DNA of 64,000 bases from contig NZ_JBKBHC010000005.1 in NCBI RefSeq assembly GCF_046297895.1, forward strand, positions 186,001 through 250,000, in the 5' to 3' direction. The translations under genes and the position numbers were made by a program. This DNA is from Ferrovibrio sp046297895 (GTDB lineage: Bacteria > Pseudomonadota > Alphaproteobacteria > Ferrovibrionales > Ferrovibrionaceae). The notes beneath the pieces were generated by a model. It saw only the letters and a list, made by a program, of their open reading frames with translations, was not told the origin of the DNA and searched no databases. Positions 1-9,074 of this stretch are shown piece by piece; the first letter of the stretch is position 1; each line of letters begins with the position of its first letter.

Positions 1-79
1 GGCGAATCGCCGAGTTATCCTCGGTCGGCCGCGAATCCTTCACCTGGGTGTCGTCATTGCCGCAAAACGGACAACGCAT
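1..79 (-). CDS. nrdR: Transcriptional repressor NrdR, N-terminal fragment
   Basis: Only the first 26 codons are inside the window; the gene continues past base 1. The start is MRCPFCGNDDTQV, the first half of the NrdR zinc ribbon (CPFC knuckle), followed by KDSRPTEDNS. NrdR is an ATP-cone repressor of ribonucleotide reductase genes that binds NrdR boxes. It lies 33 bases downstream of glyA on the same strand, the usual alphaproteobacterial rpiB-glyA-nrdR order, so it is probably co-transcribed. The ATP-cone is outside the window, so the assignment rests on the zinc-ribbon start and the context. Confidence 0.9.
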   Translation of the reverse strand, partial: MRCPFCGNDDTQVKDSRPTEDNSAIR

Positions 80-112
80 TGTTCAGATTCCCCCCCGCCA
101 AGATTGCTGCCG

Positions 113-1420
113 TCAGGCTTTCGGGTAGATCGGGAAGCGGCCGCACAGGGCCACCACCTTCTCGGCCACTGCCCGCTCGACATCGGAATTGTCGTTGCTC
201 TTCTTCACCAGGCCGTCCAGTACATCGGCGATCAGGCCGCCGATCTGCCGGAATTCGGCAACGCCGAAGCCGCGCGTGGTGCCGGCCGGACTGCCCAGTC
301 TCACGCCCGAGGTGACGGTCGGCTTTTCGGTATCGAACGGCACGCCGTTCTTGTTGGTAGTGATGCGGGCGCGCTCCAGGCTTTCGACGCAGACATTGCC
401 TTTCAGGCCTTTCGAGCGCAGATCGACCAGCATCAGATGATTGTCGGTGCCGCCGGAAACAAGGTCGTAACCGCGCTCCTGCAATGCGCCTGCCATGGCC
501 TTGGCGTTGTCGATCACCGCCTGGGCGTAGGTGCGGAATTCCGGCGACAGCGCCTCGCCGAAAGCAACCGCTTTGGCGGCGATCACATGCATCAGGGGCC
601 CGCCCTGCAGGCCGGGAAACACTGCCGAGTTGATCTTCTTCGCCAGCGCCTCGTCGTTGGTCAGAACCATGCCCCCACGCGGGCCGCGCAGGGTCTTGTG
701 CGTGGTGGTGGTGGCCACATGTGCATGCGGGAACGGGCTGGGATGCACGCCTCCGGCCACCAGACCGGCGAAATGGGCCATGTCGACCATGAAGACCGCG
801 CCGATGCTGTCAGCGATCTGGCGGAAGCGGGCGAAATCCCAGAAGCGCGGATAGGCCGAGCCGCCGGCAATGATCAGCTTGGGCTTGTGCTGCTCGGCAA
901 GCTTGGCCACCTGCTCCATGTCGATGCGCTGATCGTCCTGCCGGACGGTGTAGCTGACAACGTTGAACCACTTGCCCGACTGATTGGCGGCGGCACCATG
1001 CGTCAGGTGGCCGCCGGCAGCCAGATCGAGGCCCATGAAGGTGTCGCCCGGCTTCAGCACGGCCATGAAAACCGCCTGGTTGGCCTGCGCACCGGAATGC
1101 GGCTGCACGTTGGCAAAGCCGCAGCCGAAGATTTTCTTGGCGCGCTCAATCGCCAGGCTTTCGGCGATGTCGACGAATTCGCAGCCATTGTAATAGCGCT
1201 TGCCCGGATAACCTTCGGCATACTTGTTGGTCATCACCGAGCCCTGCGCCTCCAACACGGCGCGGCTGACGATGTTCTCCGAGGCAATCAGTTCGATCTG
1301 GTTCTGCTGGCGGTCCAGTTCACCCGTGATGGACGCAAAAATCTCGGGGTCGGCCTGGGCGAGCGAACGCTCGAAAAAGCCGGCATGGGTAACGGTGGGC
1401 TTGGCGGCGGTGCTGGACAT
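113..1420 (-). CDS. glyA: Serine hydroxymethyltransferase
   Basis: PLP enzyme interconverting serine and glycine and charging tetrahydrofolate with a one-carbon unit; cytoplasmic. The 435 residues match the usual bacterial GlyA length. Visible motifs are the N-terminal IELIASENIVS, YAEGYPGKRYY near residue 68, the PLP region VDMAHFAGLVAGG near 212, and the PLP-lysine segment TTTTHKTLRGPRGG with Lys242. It lies 51 bases after rpiB and 33 before nrdR on the same strand, consistent with one operon. No defect is visible. A long open frame on the opposite strand is a codon-bias shadow. Confidence 0.98.
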   Translation of the reverse strand: MSSTAAKPTVTHAGFFERSLAQADPEIFASITGELDRQQNQIELIASENIVSRAVLEAQGSVMTNKYAEGYPGKRYYNGCEFVDIAESLAIERAKKIFGCGFANVQPHSGAQANQAVFMAVLKPGDTFMGLDLAAGGHLTHGAAANQSGKWFNVVSYTVRQDDQRIDMEQVAKLAEQHKPKLIIAGGSAYPRFWDFARFRQIADSIGAVFMVDMAHFAGLVAGGVHPSPFPHAHVATTTTHKTLRGPRGGMVLTNDEALAKKINSAVFPGLQGGPLMHVIAAKAVAFGEALSPEFRTYAQAVIDNAKAMAGALQERGYDLVSGGTDNHLMLVDLRSKGLKGNVCVESLERARITTNKNGVPFDTEKPTVTSGVRLGSPAGTTRGFGVAEFRQIGGLIADVLDGLVKKSNDNSDVERAVAEKVVALCGRFPIYPKA

Positions 1421-1471
1421 CGGGGTACTCCGGCTCTGGGTATTCTGGGGGTCTGGGTATTCTGCTTGCGG

Positions 1472-1915
1472 TCAGGCGGGCTGACCGAGTTTCTCCACCC
1501 GGCGGGCATGGCGGCCGCCGGCGAAGGGGGTTTCGAGGAAGGCTTTCAGGCAGTCGCGCGCCGTTTCCACGCCGATCAGGCGGGCGCCAAGTGCCAGCAC
1601 ATTCGCATCGTTATGCTCGCGGCACAGACGGGCGCTGGTCGTGTCGTGACAGAGCGCAGCGCGGCAGCCGGGCACGCGATTGGCGGCAATGGATATGCCG
1701 ATCCCGGTGCCGCAGACGGCGACCCCCATCTGCGCCTGCCCCTCGGCCACGGCCTGGGCCAGTTTGCGGCCGAAATCGGGGTAATCGACGCTGTCGGGGC
1801 CGTTGGTGCCGAGGTCGAGGACCGCATAGCCCTGGGCCTTAAGCTCGTCCCGCAGCAGGTTTTTCAGTTCGAAACCGGCATGATCGGCGGCAAGAGCGAC
1901 CGTGGGCTTGGACAT
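1472..1915 (-). CDS. rpiB: Ribose 5-phosphate isomerase B
   Basis: Interconverts ribulose 5-phosphate and ribose 5-phosphate in the pentose phosphate pathway. The start at 1915 gives MSKPTVALAADHAGFELK, where the ADHAGFE motif of RpiB/LacAB sits at its usual place; upstream in-frame starts would add a Cys/Pro-rich tail unlike the family. The 147 residues fit the family. GTGIGISIAANR and the preceding cysteine (AVCGTGIG) form the RpiB active-site signature. First gene of the minus-strand rpiB-glyA-nrdR group. Confidence 0.96.
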   Translation of the reverse strand: MSKPTVALAADHAGFELKNLLRDELKAQGYAVLDLGTNGPDSVDYPDFGRKLAQAVAEGQAQMGVAVCGTGIGISIAANRVPGCRAALCHDTTSARLCREHNDANVLALGARLIGVETARDCLKAFLETPFAGGRHARRVEKLGQPA

Positions 1916-2055
1916 CGGCAGAGCACCTCGGGAAAAGACGCCGGACCCTACAATATCCGGTGGCAGGTGCCAACCCCAGCAACAAGGGAAATGGGTGGGC
2001 CGGTGCAGCGGACAACCAGCATCCAGGAAACAAAAAGGGTACATGCAACCAAAGA

Positions 2056-2082
2056 AAAAGCCCGGCACAAGGCCGGGCTTTT
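2056..2082 (-). terminator. Rho-independent terminator after livK
   Basis: Perfect 11-bp inverted repeat: arms 2056-2066 and 2072-2082 around a 5-base loop, core CCCGGC/GCCGGG. Read on the minus strand the stem ends in a run of Ts, as expected for the end of the branched-chain amino acid operon, whose last stop is at 2098. It separates that operon from rpiB. Confidence 0.88.
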
Positions 2083-2097
2083 CCAAGATCGGATGGA

Positions 2098-3198
2098 TCA
2101 GTTCACGTAGTCGTAGGAACCGTTCTTCCAGACATAGACCTTGTAGGCCGGCGAGGTGGTGTCGCCCTTGGCATCGAAGGAGATCTCGTTCAGCACAGTG
2201 CTGAACTTCTCGGTCCGCATGACCTTTTCGACATCGGCCGTCTTGAACGACTTGGCCTTGGTCGCGGCCTCGGCCCAGACCTGGATCGCGGCATATGTAT
2301 AGAGGGTGTAACCCTCAGGGTCGTAGCCGCCGGCCTTGAACTTGTCGACGATCGGCTTGGCAACCGGATTCTTGCGCGGATCGGCGTCGAAGGTCATCAG
2401 CGTGCCTTCACCGGCCGGGCCCGAGATAGCCCAGAACTGCTTGTCGACCAGGGCGTCGCCGCCCATCAGCACGGCATTGAGGCCCTGCTCCTTGGCCTGA
2501 CGCACGATCAGGCCGCCCTCGGGGTGATAGCCGCCGAGATAGATCAGGTCGATGCCCGCAGCCTTCATCTTAGAAACCAGGGCCGAGTAATCCTTCTCGC
2601 CCGGGGTGATGGCTTCATACATCGCCTCGGTGACGCCCTTGGCGTTCAGGCGCTTCTTGGTCTCGTCAGCCAGACCCTGACCATACGCGGTCTTATCATG
2701 CAGCACTGCAACCTTCTTGCCCTTGAACTTATCGGCGATGTAGTCGCCGGCGACGATGCCCTGCTGGTCGTCGCGTCCGCAGACGCGGAAGGTGTTCTTG
2801 TAGCCGCGATCCGTGTAGCGCGGATTGGTCGAGGCCGGCGTGATCTGCAGGATGTTCTCTTCCTTGTAGACATCGGAAGCCGGGATCGACGAGCCCGAGC
2901 AGAAGTGGCCGATCACGGCCGCGACCTTTTCCTGCGCCGCGCGGTTGGCAACCGCGACCGCCTGTTTCGGGTCGCACTGGTCGTCGCCGATCACCAGCGT
3001 GATCTTCTGGCCGTTGACGCCACCCTTGGCATTCAGGTCGGCAACCGCCATCTCGGCGCCGCGCTTCATCTGCTCGCCGAAGCTGGCGAGCTGGCCGGTG
3101 ATCGGGCCGTTCAGCGCGATCTTCACCTGTGCCGAAGCGGCGCCGGTAAACAGGCCAACGGCAGCAACAACCGCCAAACCAGTCATAAGTCTACGCAT
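2098..3198 (-). CDS. livK: Branched-chain amino acid ABC transporter, periplasmic binding protein
   Basis: Type I periplasmic binding protein of the LivJ/LivK family, 366 residues. A Sec signal peptide (MRRLMTGLAVV to TGAASA) is predicted to be cleaved near residue 23, followed by QVKIALNGPITGQLASFGEQM, the typical start of the mature protein. Inner motifs such as VIGHFCSGSSIPASDVYKEE and TPASTNPRYTDRGY match amino-acid-binding members. Last gene of the importer operon, 66 bases after the DUF6867 gene and followed by a strong terminator. Exact ligand (Leu/Ile/Val or another amide) is inferred from the family. Confidence 0.93.
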   Translation of the reverse strand: MRRLMTGLAVVAAVGLFTGAASAQVKIALNGPITGQLASFGEQMKRGAEMAVADLNAKGGVNGQKITLVIGDDQCDPKQAVAVANRAAQEKVAAVIGHFCSGSSIPASDVYKEENILQITPASTNPRYTDRGYKNTFRVCGRDDQQGIVAGDYIADKFKGKKVAVLHDKTAYGQGLADETKKRLNAKGVTEAMYEAITPGEKDYSALVSKMKAAGIDLIYLGGYHPEGGLIVRQAKEQGLNAVLMGGDALVDKQFWAISGPAGEGTLMTFDADPRKNPVAKPIVDKFKAGGYDPEGYTLYTYAAIQVWAEAATKAKSFKTADVEKVMRTEKFSTVLNEISFDAKGDTTSPAYKVYVWKNGSYDYVN

Positions 3199-3264
3199 GA
3201 TATCCTCTCCCTGTTTAAAAACTGATGCGAAACTCTAGTCAGTCTGGTGGCTTCGGGCAACAAC

Positions 3265-3611
3265 CTAAGGTGCAGACCGCTTGTCCCTCCACCCCAGCAG
3301 GCCGGATCGTTCATACAGCCAAGGATACTGATGGACCATGAGGTCCGCCTGGGTAAGGCGAAAGCCAAGCGTGGCCAGGCCAAGAACGACAACCGACGCC
3401 GTGAGGTATGGAACTACCGCCAGAAGATCTTCCTCGAACAGCGCGAAGGCCAGGAACCGGCTGGTGGCCGCCAGCAGCAGGCTGTAGGGGATCACCTGCC
3501 AATAGGGCCGCCAGGTGTTGGCTATGGCCTGCCCCATCATGAAACCGCAGCCGCCGACCAGGATCACCGTCAGGCCGATGAATACCGGAATGCTTTCGCC
3601 GAGGATTTCGT

Positions 3612-3615
<4 letters not shown>
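3265..3615 (-). CDS. Small membrane protein of the liv operon (DUF6867-like)
   Basis: A 116-residue protein with two or three hydrophobic segments: IPVFIGLTVILVGGCGFMMG near 9-28, VIPYSLLLAATSRFLAFALF near 41-60, and VVPYLTASVVVLGLATLGF near 66-84. Its start overlaps the livF stop (ATGA), so translation is coupled. I recognise it as the DUF6867-type protein that accompanies liv operons in alphaproteobacteria. Its role is unknown; association with the transporter complex is inferred only from position and coupling. Confidence 0.75.
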
Positions 3616-4324
<709 letters not shown>

Positions 4325-4325
<1 letters not shown>

Positions 4326-5140
4326 CAGGCCGCCCCCTTTTCATCGCCTTCCGGCTCGCCGAGATAGGCGCGGATCACGGCTGGATCGTTGCGGATCTGC
4401 TCAGGCGTGCCGTCGGCGATCTTGCGCCCGTAATCCAGCACAACGATATGATCGGAAATCTGCATCACCACGCTCATGTCATGCTCGATCAGCAGCACGC
4501 CGCAATCATGCTCCCGGCGGATGAACTGCAGTAGGGCGTTGAGCTCGGAGGATTCGCGCGGATTGAGGCCGGCGGCCGGCTCGTCGAGACAGAGCAGCGC
4601 CGGCTCCGTGCACATCGCCCGTGCGATCTCCAAACGGCGCTGGCCGCCATACGGCAGGCTGCCGGCCGGCTCGTCGGCCAGATCGGTCAGCCCGGTACGC
4701 TCCAGCCAGTAGCGGGCGCGATCGACTGCTTCGTTCTCGGCCTTGCCATAGCCGCCAAGTCCGAACAGGCCGAGGAAGGTATAGCCGGATGCGCGCATCA
4801 GTTTGTTGTGCTGCGCGACGATGAGATTCTCGAGTACCGTCATCTTCGGGAACAGACGGATATTCTGGAAGGTGCGCGCAACCCGCGCCTTGGCGGCGAT
4901 GTCGTGGCCCTGCATGCGCTCAAGCAGATAGGGCTCTCCGTTGCGGCTCAGGGTCAGCCTGCCGATGGTCGGTTTGTAGAAACCGGCAATGCAGTTGAAA
5001 ACTGTGGTCTTGCCGGCGCCGTTCGGGCCGATGATCGCGGTGATCTGGCCCGGCATGGCATCGAAGGACACATCGTTGACGGCGACCAGACCGCCGAAGC
5101 GCATGGTCAGGTGCTCGACCTGCAGAAGCGGCGTCGTCAT
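4325..5140 (-). CDS. livG: Branched-chain amino acid ABC transporter ATPase
   Basis: Second ATPase of the importer, 271 residues from the start at 5140 (MTTPLLQVEHLTMRFGGLVAV). Walker A GPNGAGKT at 38-45, the LivG-specific FNCIAGFYKPT that follows, signature LPYGGQRRLEIARAM, and LCLDEPAAGLNPRE as Walker B/D-loop. This start overlaps the livM stop by four bases. A longer upstream frame only reads livM out of phase and was not used. Confidence 0.95.
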
Positions 5141-6441
5141 GACACGCCTCCCCCGGCTGACGCTTTCAGTTTCGACAGCCGGATCGTCGGCTCGCGATGG
5201 GCCAGCAGGCCCTGCGGCCGCCAGATCATGATCAGCACCATGGCCGCGCCGAAGGCCAGCATGCGGTAGAGCGAGAATTCGCGCGCCAGTTCGGGCAGCA
5301 GCGTCAGGAAGGCTGCCGCCAGCACGATGCCGGCCTGACTGCCCATGCCGCCCAGCACAACGATGGCCAGGATCACGGCGGATTCGATGAACGAAAAGCT
5401 TTCCGGGCTGATGAAGCCCTGCCGCGTGGCAAAAAAGCTGCCGGCAAAGCCGCCGAACATCGCGCCTATGGCAAAGGCGGTCAGCTTGGTGTTGGTCGGA
5501 TTGATGCCAAGCGCCTTGCAGGCAATCTCGTCTTCGCGCAGAGCCTCCCAGGCCCGGCCGACGGGAAGCTTGCGGATGCGCATGGTAAACAGGTTGGTGA
5601 TCAGCGCCAGCACCAGGATCACATAATACAGGAACACGATACGGTGCAGCGAAGAGAATTCCAGCCCGAAAAGCTGATGGAAGGATGTCACTCCATCGGG
5701 CGGATCGGCGGTGAACGGGGCGCCGAAGAAGGATGGGCGCGGAATCCCGGATATGCCGTTCGAACCTGAAGTCACCTCGGTCCAGTTCAGCAGCACGATA
5801 CGGATGATCTCGCCGAACCCCAACGTCACGATGGCAAGATAGTCGCCGCGCAGGCGCAGCACAGGGAAGCCCAGGATGATCCCGAAAGTGGCAGCGAAGA
5901 TGCCGGCCAGCGGCAGGCATACCCAGAAGCTGAGGCCAAACTGGATCGACAGGATCGCGTAGGTATAGGCACCCACGGCATAGAAGGCGACGTAGCCCAG
6001 ATCCAGCAGGCCGGCCAGCCCCACCACGATATTCAGGCCCCAGCCAAGCATCACATAGATCAGCACGACGGTCGCCAGATCAACCACGGTGCGATCCGCA
6101 AAGGGCAGGAATGGCAGGATCACTGCAAAGGCGATGAGCGCCGGCATCAGCCATGCGTCGGCCTTGCTGCCCAGCCGGGTCAGGAAATCCTGACGCTCGG
6201 ATGCCGATGCAGACGTCTGGCGCTCGCGTCCGCTGCGATTGCGGTGCCAGTCCAGCAGCGCCATGAAGGCCAGGCGGCCAACAAACACAATGCCGGCGGC
6301 ATAGGCGACCCAGTCAAATCGGGTCTTGATTCCGAGCGGACCGCCGGTATCGACGGTTTCGAAGCCGAGCAGCGGAAAAGCGAGGGCGGCGGCGACAAAA
6401 GCGGCGAGCACCGCGTCGCGGAGGCGTTGCGCTGGCGTCAT
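5137..6441 (-). CDS. livM: Branched-chain amino acid ABC transporter permease
   Basis: Inner-membrane permease with about ten hydrophobic segments, 434 residues from the ATG at 6441 (MTPAQRLRDAVLAAF). That ATG lies one base after the livH stop and has GAGAAGG about 8 bases ahead; an ATG at 6471 would overlap livH by 29 bases and is less likely. The coupling helix region EIACKALGINPTNTKLTAFA and the ending MIWRPQGLLAHREP are typical LivM features. It has an extended N-terminus with two extra membrane segments and a basic cytoplasmic loop (HRNRSGRERQ), as in many alphaproteobacterial LivM. Confidence 0.93.
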   Translation of the reverse strand: MTPAQRLRDAVLAAFVAAALAFPLLGFETVDTGGPLGIKTRFDWVAYAAGIVFVGRLAFMALLDWHRNRSGRERQTSASASERQDFLTRLGSKADAWLMPALIAFAVILPFLPFADRTVVDLATVVLIYVMLGWGLNIVVGLAGLLDLGYVAFYAVGAYTYAILSIQFGLSFWVCLPLAGIFAATFGIILGFPVLRLRGDYLAIVTLGFGEIIRIVLLNWTEVTSGSNGISGIPRPSFFGAPFTADPPDGVTSFHQLFGLEFSSLHRIVFLYYVILVLALITNLFTMRIRKLPVGRAWEALREDEIACKALGINPTNTKLTAFAIGAMFGGFAGSFFATRQGFISPESFSFIESAVILAIVVLGGMGSQAGIVLAAAFLTLLPELAREFSLYRMLAFGAAMVLIMIWRPQGLLAHREPTIRLSKLKASAGGGVS

Positions 6442-6442
6442 G

Positions 6443-7357
6443 TCAGACCTTCTCGATTTCCGGGCGGCCAAGCAGGCCGGTGGGGCGGAAGATCAGCACG
6501 ATGACAAGGATCGAAAAGGCGGCAACATCCTTATACTCGATGCTGAAATAGGCCGACCAGAAGGCCTCGATGAGGCCGATCAGAAGTCCACCCAGCATGG
6601 CGCCGGGCAGAGAACCGATACCGCCGAGTACTGCAGCGGTGAAGGCCTTCAAGCCGGCCAGGAAGCCGATGTAGAAATCGACGACACCGTAATACAGGCT
6701 GACCATCACGCCGGCGACCGCAGCCAGAACTGCACCCAGCACGAAGGTCAGCGAAATGGTGCGATCGACATTCACGCCAAGCAGACCGGCCATGGTGCGA
6801 TCCTGTTCGCAGGCGCGCTGGGCGCGGCCGAGCGGCGTCGCCGCGATCAGCCAGGAGAACCCCGCCATCAGGACGACGGTGAGCGCGATGATCATCATTT
6901 GCATGTAAGACAGCGTGACCGAGAAGGTTTGACCCTGCATCAGCTCGACGCCGCCGCGGATCATCGGCTGCAGCGGCTTGATCTTGGCACCTTGGGCGAT
7001 CTGCACGTAATTCTGCAGGAAGATCGACATCCCGATTGCCGAAATCAGTGGCGCCAGCCGGAACGAGCCGCGCAAGGGCCGATAGGCGATGCGCTCGACG
7101 GTCCAGCCATACAGACCGGTCAGGATCATCGCCGCCGCCAGAACTATGATCAGGGCCAGCGGAACCCAGGTGACGCCAAGCAGACCCAGGACGGCGAATC
7201 CGATCACCGCGATGAAGGCACCGATCATGTAAACCTCGCCATGGGCGAAGTTGATCATCCCGATGATGCCGTAGACCATCGTGTAACCGATGGCGATCAG
7301 CGCGTAGACCGCGCCCAGGGTTATGCCGTTGATAAGCTGCTGAAGAAAGTACTCCAT
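6443..7357 (-). CDS. livH: Branched-chain amino acid ABC transporter permease
   Basis: Integral membrane subunit, 304 residues, starting MEYFLQQLINGITLGAVYALIAIG, the LivH hallmark. Further LivH features are MINFAHGEVYMIGAF, ACEQDRTMAGLLGVNVDRTI (EAA-like coupling loop) and the end ILIFRPTGLLGRPEIEKV. It pairs with LivM. It sits 19 bases after the DUF6898-like gene and 1 base before livM. Confidence 0.95.
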   Translation of the reverse strand: MEYFLQQLINGITLGAVYALIAIGYTMVYGIIGMINFAHGEVYMIGAFIAVIGFAVLGLLGVTWVPLALIIVLAAAMILTGLYGWTVERIAYRPLRGSFRLAPLISAIGMSIFLQNYVQIAQGAKIKPLQPMIRGGVELMQGQTFSVTLSYMQMMIIALTVVLMAGFSWLIAATPLGRAQRACEQDRTMAGLLGVNVDRTISLTFVLGAVLAAVAGVMVSLYYGVVDFYIGFLAGLKAFTAAVLGGIGSLPGAMLGGLLIGLIEAFWSAYFSIEYKDVAAFSILVIVLIFRPTGLLGRPEIEKV

Positions 7358-7376
7358 TGTCCCCCGTTACGGCCGG

Positions 7377-7583
7377 TCAACCCGGGTTCTGCTGCTTTTT
7401 CTGCATGTAGCGCAGCTTCTGAACCGCAAGTCGTGCCAGCTCCTGTTGCGACAGGCGCGGATCTCCGACCATGGAAACCTCCATGCCGGTAATGGGATCA
7501 ACAGCGATCACCTGCAGCGCCGCCCCGATGCGGCGGAATTCGACGATCGCTTCCCCGTCACCACTCCCTGTCGCGTGTGACAT
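7377..7583 (-). CDS. Small conserved protein at the head of the liv operon (DUF6898-like)
   Basis: A 68-residue soluble protein with core EAIVEFRRIGAALQVIAVD, then PITGMEVSMVGDP, and a basic Lys/Gln-rich C-terminus (LRYMQKKQQNPG). This resembles the DUF6898 family (pattern E-V-x-F-x-R-x-G, then A-x-D-P-x-T-G-x-E-V). It is 19 bases upstream of livH and the first gene of that run. Function unknown. The family call is from memory of the pattern. Confidence 0.65.
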   Translation of the reverse strand: MSHATGSGDGEAIVEFRRIGAALQVIAVDPITGMEVSMVGDPRLSQQELARLAVQKLRYMQKKQQNPG

Positions 7584-7680
7584 GTCTGGTCTGTTACCAT
7601 TTCTTTGTCGGCGGGCTCAAGCGTCACCCCCGCACAGGCTCCGGTCCATACTAGATATGCCGCTTGCCTGCCGCGGCAAT

Positions 7681-7700
7681 ATATTTTATATATAAAATAT
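7681..7700. promoter_or_regulatory. Perfect 20-bp AT palindrome, candidate operator/-10 region of the RidA-like gene
   Basis: Bases 7681-7700 are a perfect palindrome of A and T only (half-site ATATTTTATA), immediately followed by the GGAGGG ribosome site at 7703-7708 and the ATG at 7715. A second short palindrome, TGCCGCGGCA at 7669-7678, lies directly upstream. In a GC-rich genome a pure AT palindrome of this length next to a start codon suggests a regulator-binding site overlapping the promoter. Which regulator is not known. Confidence 0.6.
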
Positions 7701-7714
7701 TTGGAGGGATACGG

Positions 7715-8113
7715 ATGAAGACTCTCAATCCGGCTGAATGGGCGAAACCCAAGGGCTATGCCAACGGCGTGGCAGCCGAAGGCCGGTTTGTGTTCGTTGC
7801 GGGCCAGATCGGCTGGACTGCCGAGGCCCGTTTTGAAAGCGACGACCTGGTTGATCAGACGCGGCAGGCCTTGCGCAATATCGTGCGCGTGCTGGCCGAA
7901 GCGGGCGCACGCCCAGAGCATGTTGTCCGCATGACATGGTACGTCGTCGACAAAAAGGACTATCTCGCCCGCAATGCCGATCTCGGCAAGGTCTACCGCG
8001 AAATCATGGGCCGCCACTACCCTGCCATGACGCTGGTGCAGGTCGCGGCCCTGCTGGAGGACCGCGCCAAGATCGAGATCGAGGCCACCGCCGTGCTTCC
8101 GCCCGGCGCCTGA
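7715..8113 (+). CDS. RidA/YjgF/Rid-family enamine or imine deaminase
   Basis: A 132-residue Rid-family protein starting MKTLNPAEWAKPKGYANG. The start is fixed by GGAGGG 7 bases ahead; an upstream in-frame start would translate the palindrome. Rid-family features: FVAGQIGWTAEARF, DLVDQTRQALRNIVRVLAEAGA, MTWYVVDKKDYL, and the end MTLVQVAALLEDRAKIEIEATAVLP (V-x-L-x-x-x-x-A-x-I-E). The substrate-binding Arg of archetypal RidA is not obvious (ALLEDRAKIEIE), so it may belong to a Rid1-7 side branch. Convergent with the valine operon 24 bases away. Confidence 0.88.
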   Translation: MKTLNPAEWAKPKGYANGVAAEGRFVFVAGQIGWTAEARFESDDLVDQTRQALRNIVRVLAEAGARPEHVVRMTWYVVDKKDYLARNADLGKVYREIMGRHYPAMTLVQVAALLEDRAKIEIEATAVLPPGA

Positions 8114-8137
8114 GGCCAGCCCCAATCATCGCAGCCT

Positions 8138-9028
8138 TCAGGCCATGCTCCGGATCATGCGGATGATGCCGGAATAATCCGACGGTCCGTTTCCGCCCTG
8201 AACGTATTCGGAGAACAGCGCCGTCGCCTCGGCGCCAAGGGGGGTCTGTGCACCCGCGCTGCGTGCCGCTTCCTGCGACAGCTTCAGGTCCTTCAGCATC
8301 AGTTCGGCGGCAAAGCCAGGTTTGTAATCGCGGTTTGCGGCCGAGTTGGGCACCGGGCCCGGCACCGGGCAATGGTTGACCAGCGCCCAGCAGGAGCCCG
8401 AGGAGCTGGAGACGATGTCAAACATCGCCTGCGCCGACAGCCCAAGCTTCTCCGCCATCACGAAAGCTTCCGACACCGCGATCATGCTGATGCCCAGTAC
8501 CATGTTGTTGCAGATCTTGGCCACCTGGCCATTCCCCGCCCCGCCGGCATGCACGATCTTTTTGCCCATGGCCTCGAGGATCGGCTTCGCCCTGGCGAAG
8601 GCCTCGTCCGTGCCGCCGACCATGAAAGTCAGCGCGGCATTCTCGGCACCCGCCACGCCGCCCGATACCGGCGCATCCAGCATCAGCATGCCCCTGGCCT
8701 CGGCGGCGGCGATGGCCTCGCGGGCGGACTTCACATCGATGGTCGAACTGTCGATGAACAGCGTGCCGGGGCGTGCCGCAGCCAGGATGCCCTTTTCACC
8801 GGTATAGACGCTGAGCACATGCTTGCCGGCCGGCAGCATGCTGATCACGGCATCCACATCCTGCGCGGCTTCCTGCGCTGACGCGGCCTTGGTGCCGCCG
8901 GCCTCAACCACCTTCTGCACCAGCTCGGGCATCAGGTCGAAGGCTTTCACCTTGTGCCCGGCCTTCAGCAGGTTGCGCGCCATCGGGCCGCCCATGTTGC
9001 CGACGCCGATGAAACCGATATTCGCCAT
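8138..9028 (-). CDS. mmsB: 3-hydroxyisobutyrate dehydrogenase
   Basis: Oxidises 3-hydroxyisobutyrate to methylmalonate semialdehyde with NAD+ in valine breakdown. 296 residues from MANIGFIGVGNMGGPMA, with the GxGxxG dinucleotide fold at 8-13, substrate motif DAPVSGG at 118-124, and GNGQVAKICNNM with the catalytic lysine at 171. The ending (SGIIRMIRSMA) is typical of MmsB. An upstream in-frame start was rejected because it lengthens the protein beyond the Rossmann start. Third gene of a minus-strand valine operon, 46 bases after the hydrolase gene. Confidence 0.95.
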   Translation of the reverse strand: MANIGFIGVGNMGGPMARNLLKAGHKVKAFDLMPELVQKVVEAGGTKAASAQEAAQDVDAVISMLPAGKHVLSVYTGEKGILAAARPGTLFIDSSTIDVKSAREAIAAAEARGMLMLDAPVSGGVAGAENAALTFMVGGTDEAFARAKPILEAMGKKIVHAGGAGNGQVAKICNNMVLGISMIAVSEAFVMAEKLGLSAQAMFDIVSSSSGSCWALVNHCPVPGPVPNSAANRDYKPGFAAELMLKDLKLSQEAARSAGAQTPLGAEATALFSEYVQGGNGPSDYSGIIRMIRSMA

Positions 9029-9074
9029 GATGTTTCCTCCGCCTGCGTTCTTGTGGCTTGTATTCTTCCGATTA

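Noticed and set aside
104..2110. 668-residue plus-strand frame across glyA and rpiB
   Set aside because: It lies antisense to two clearly conserved genes. In GC-rich DNA with biased third positions, long antisense frames arise by chance; the sequence has no family motifs.
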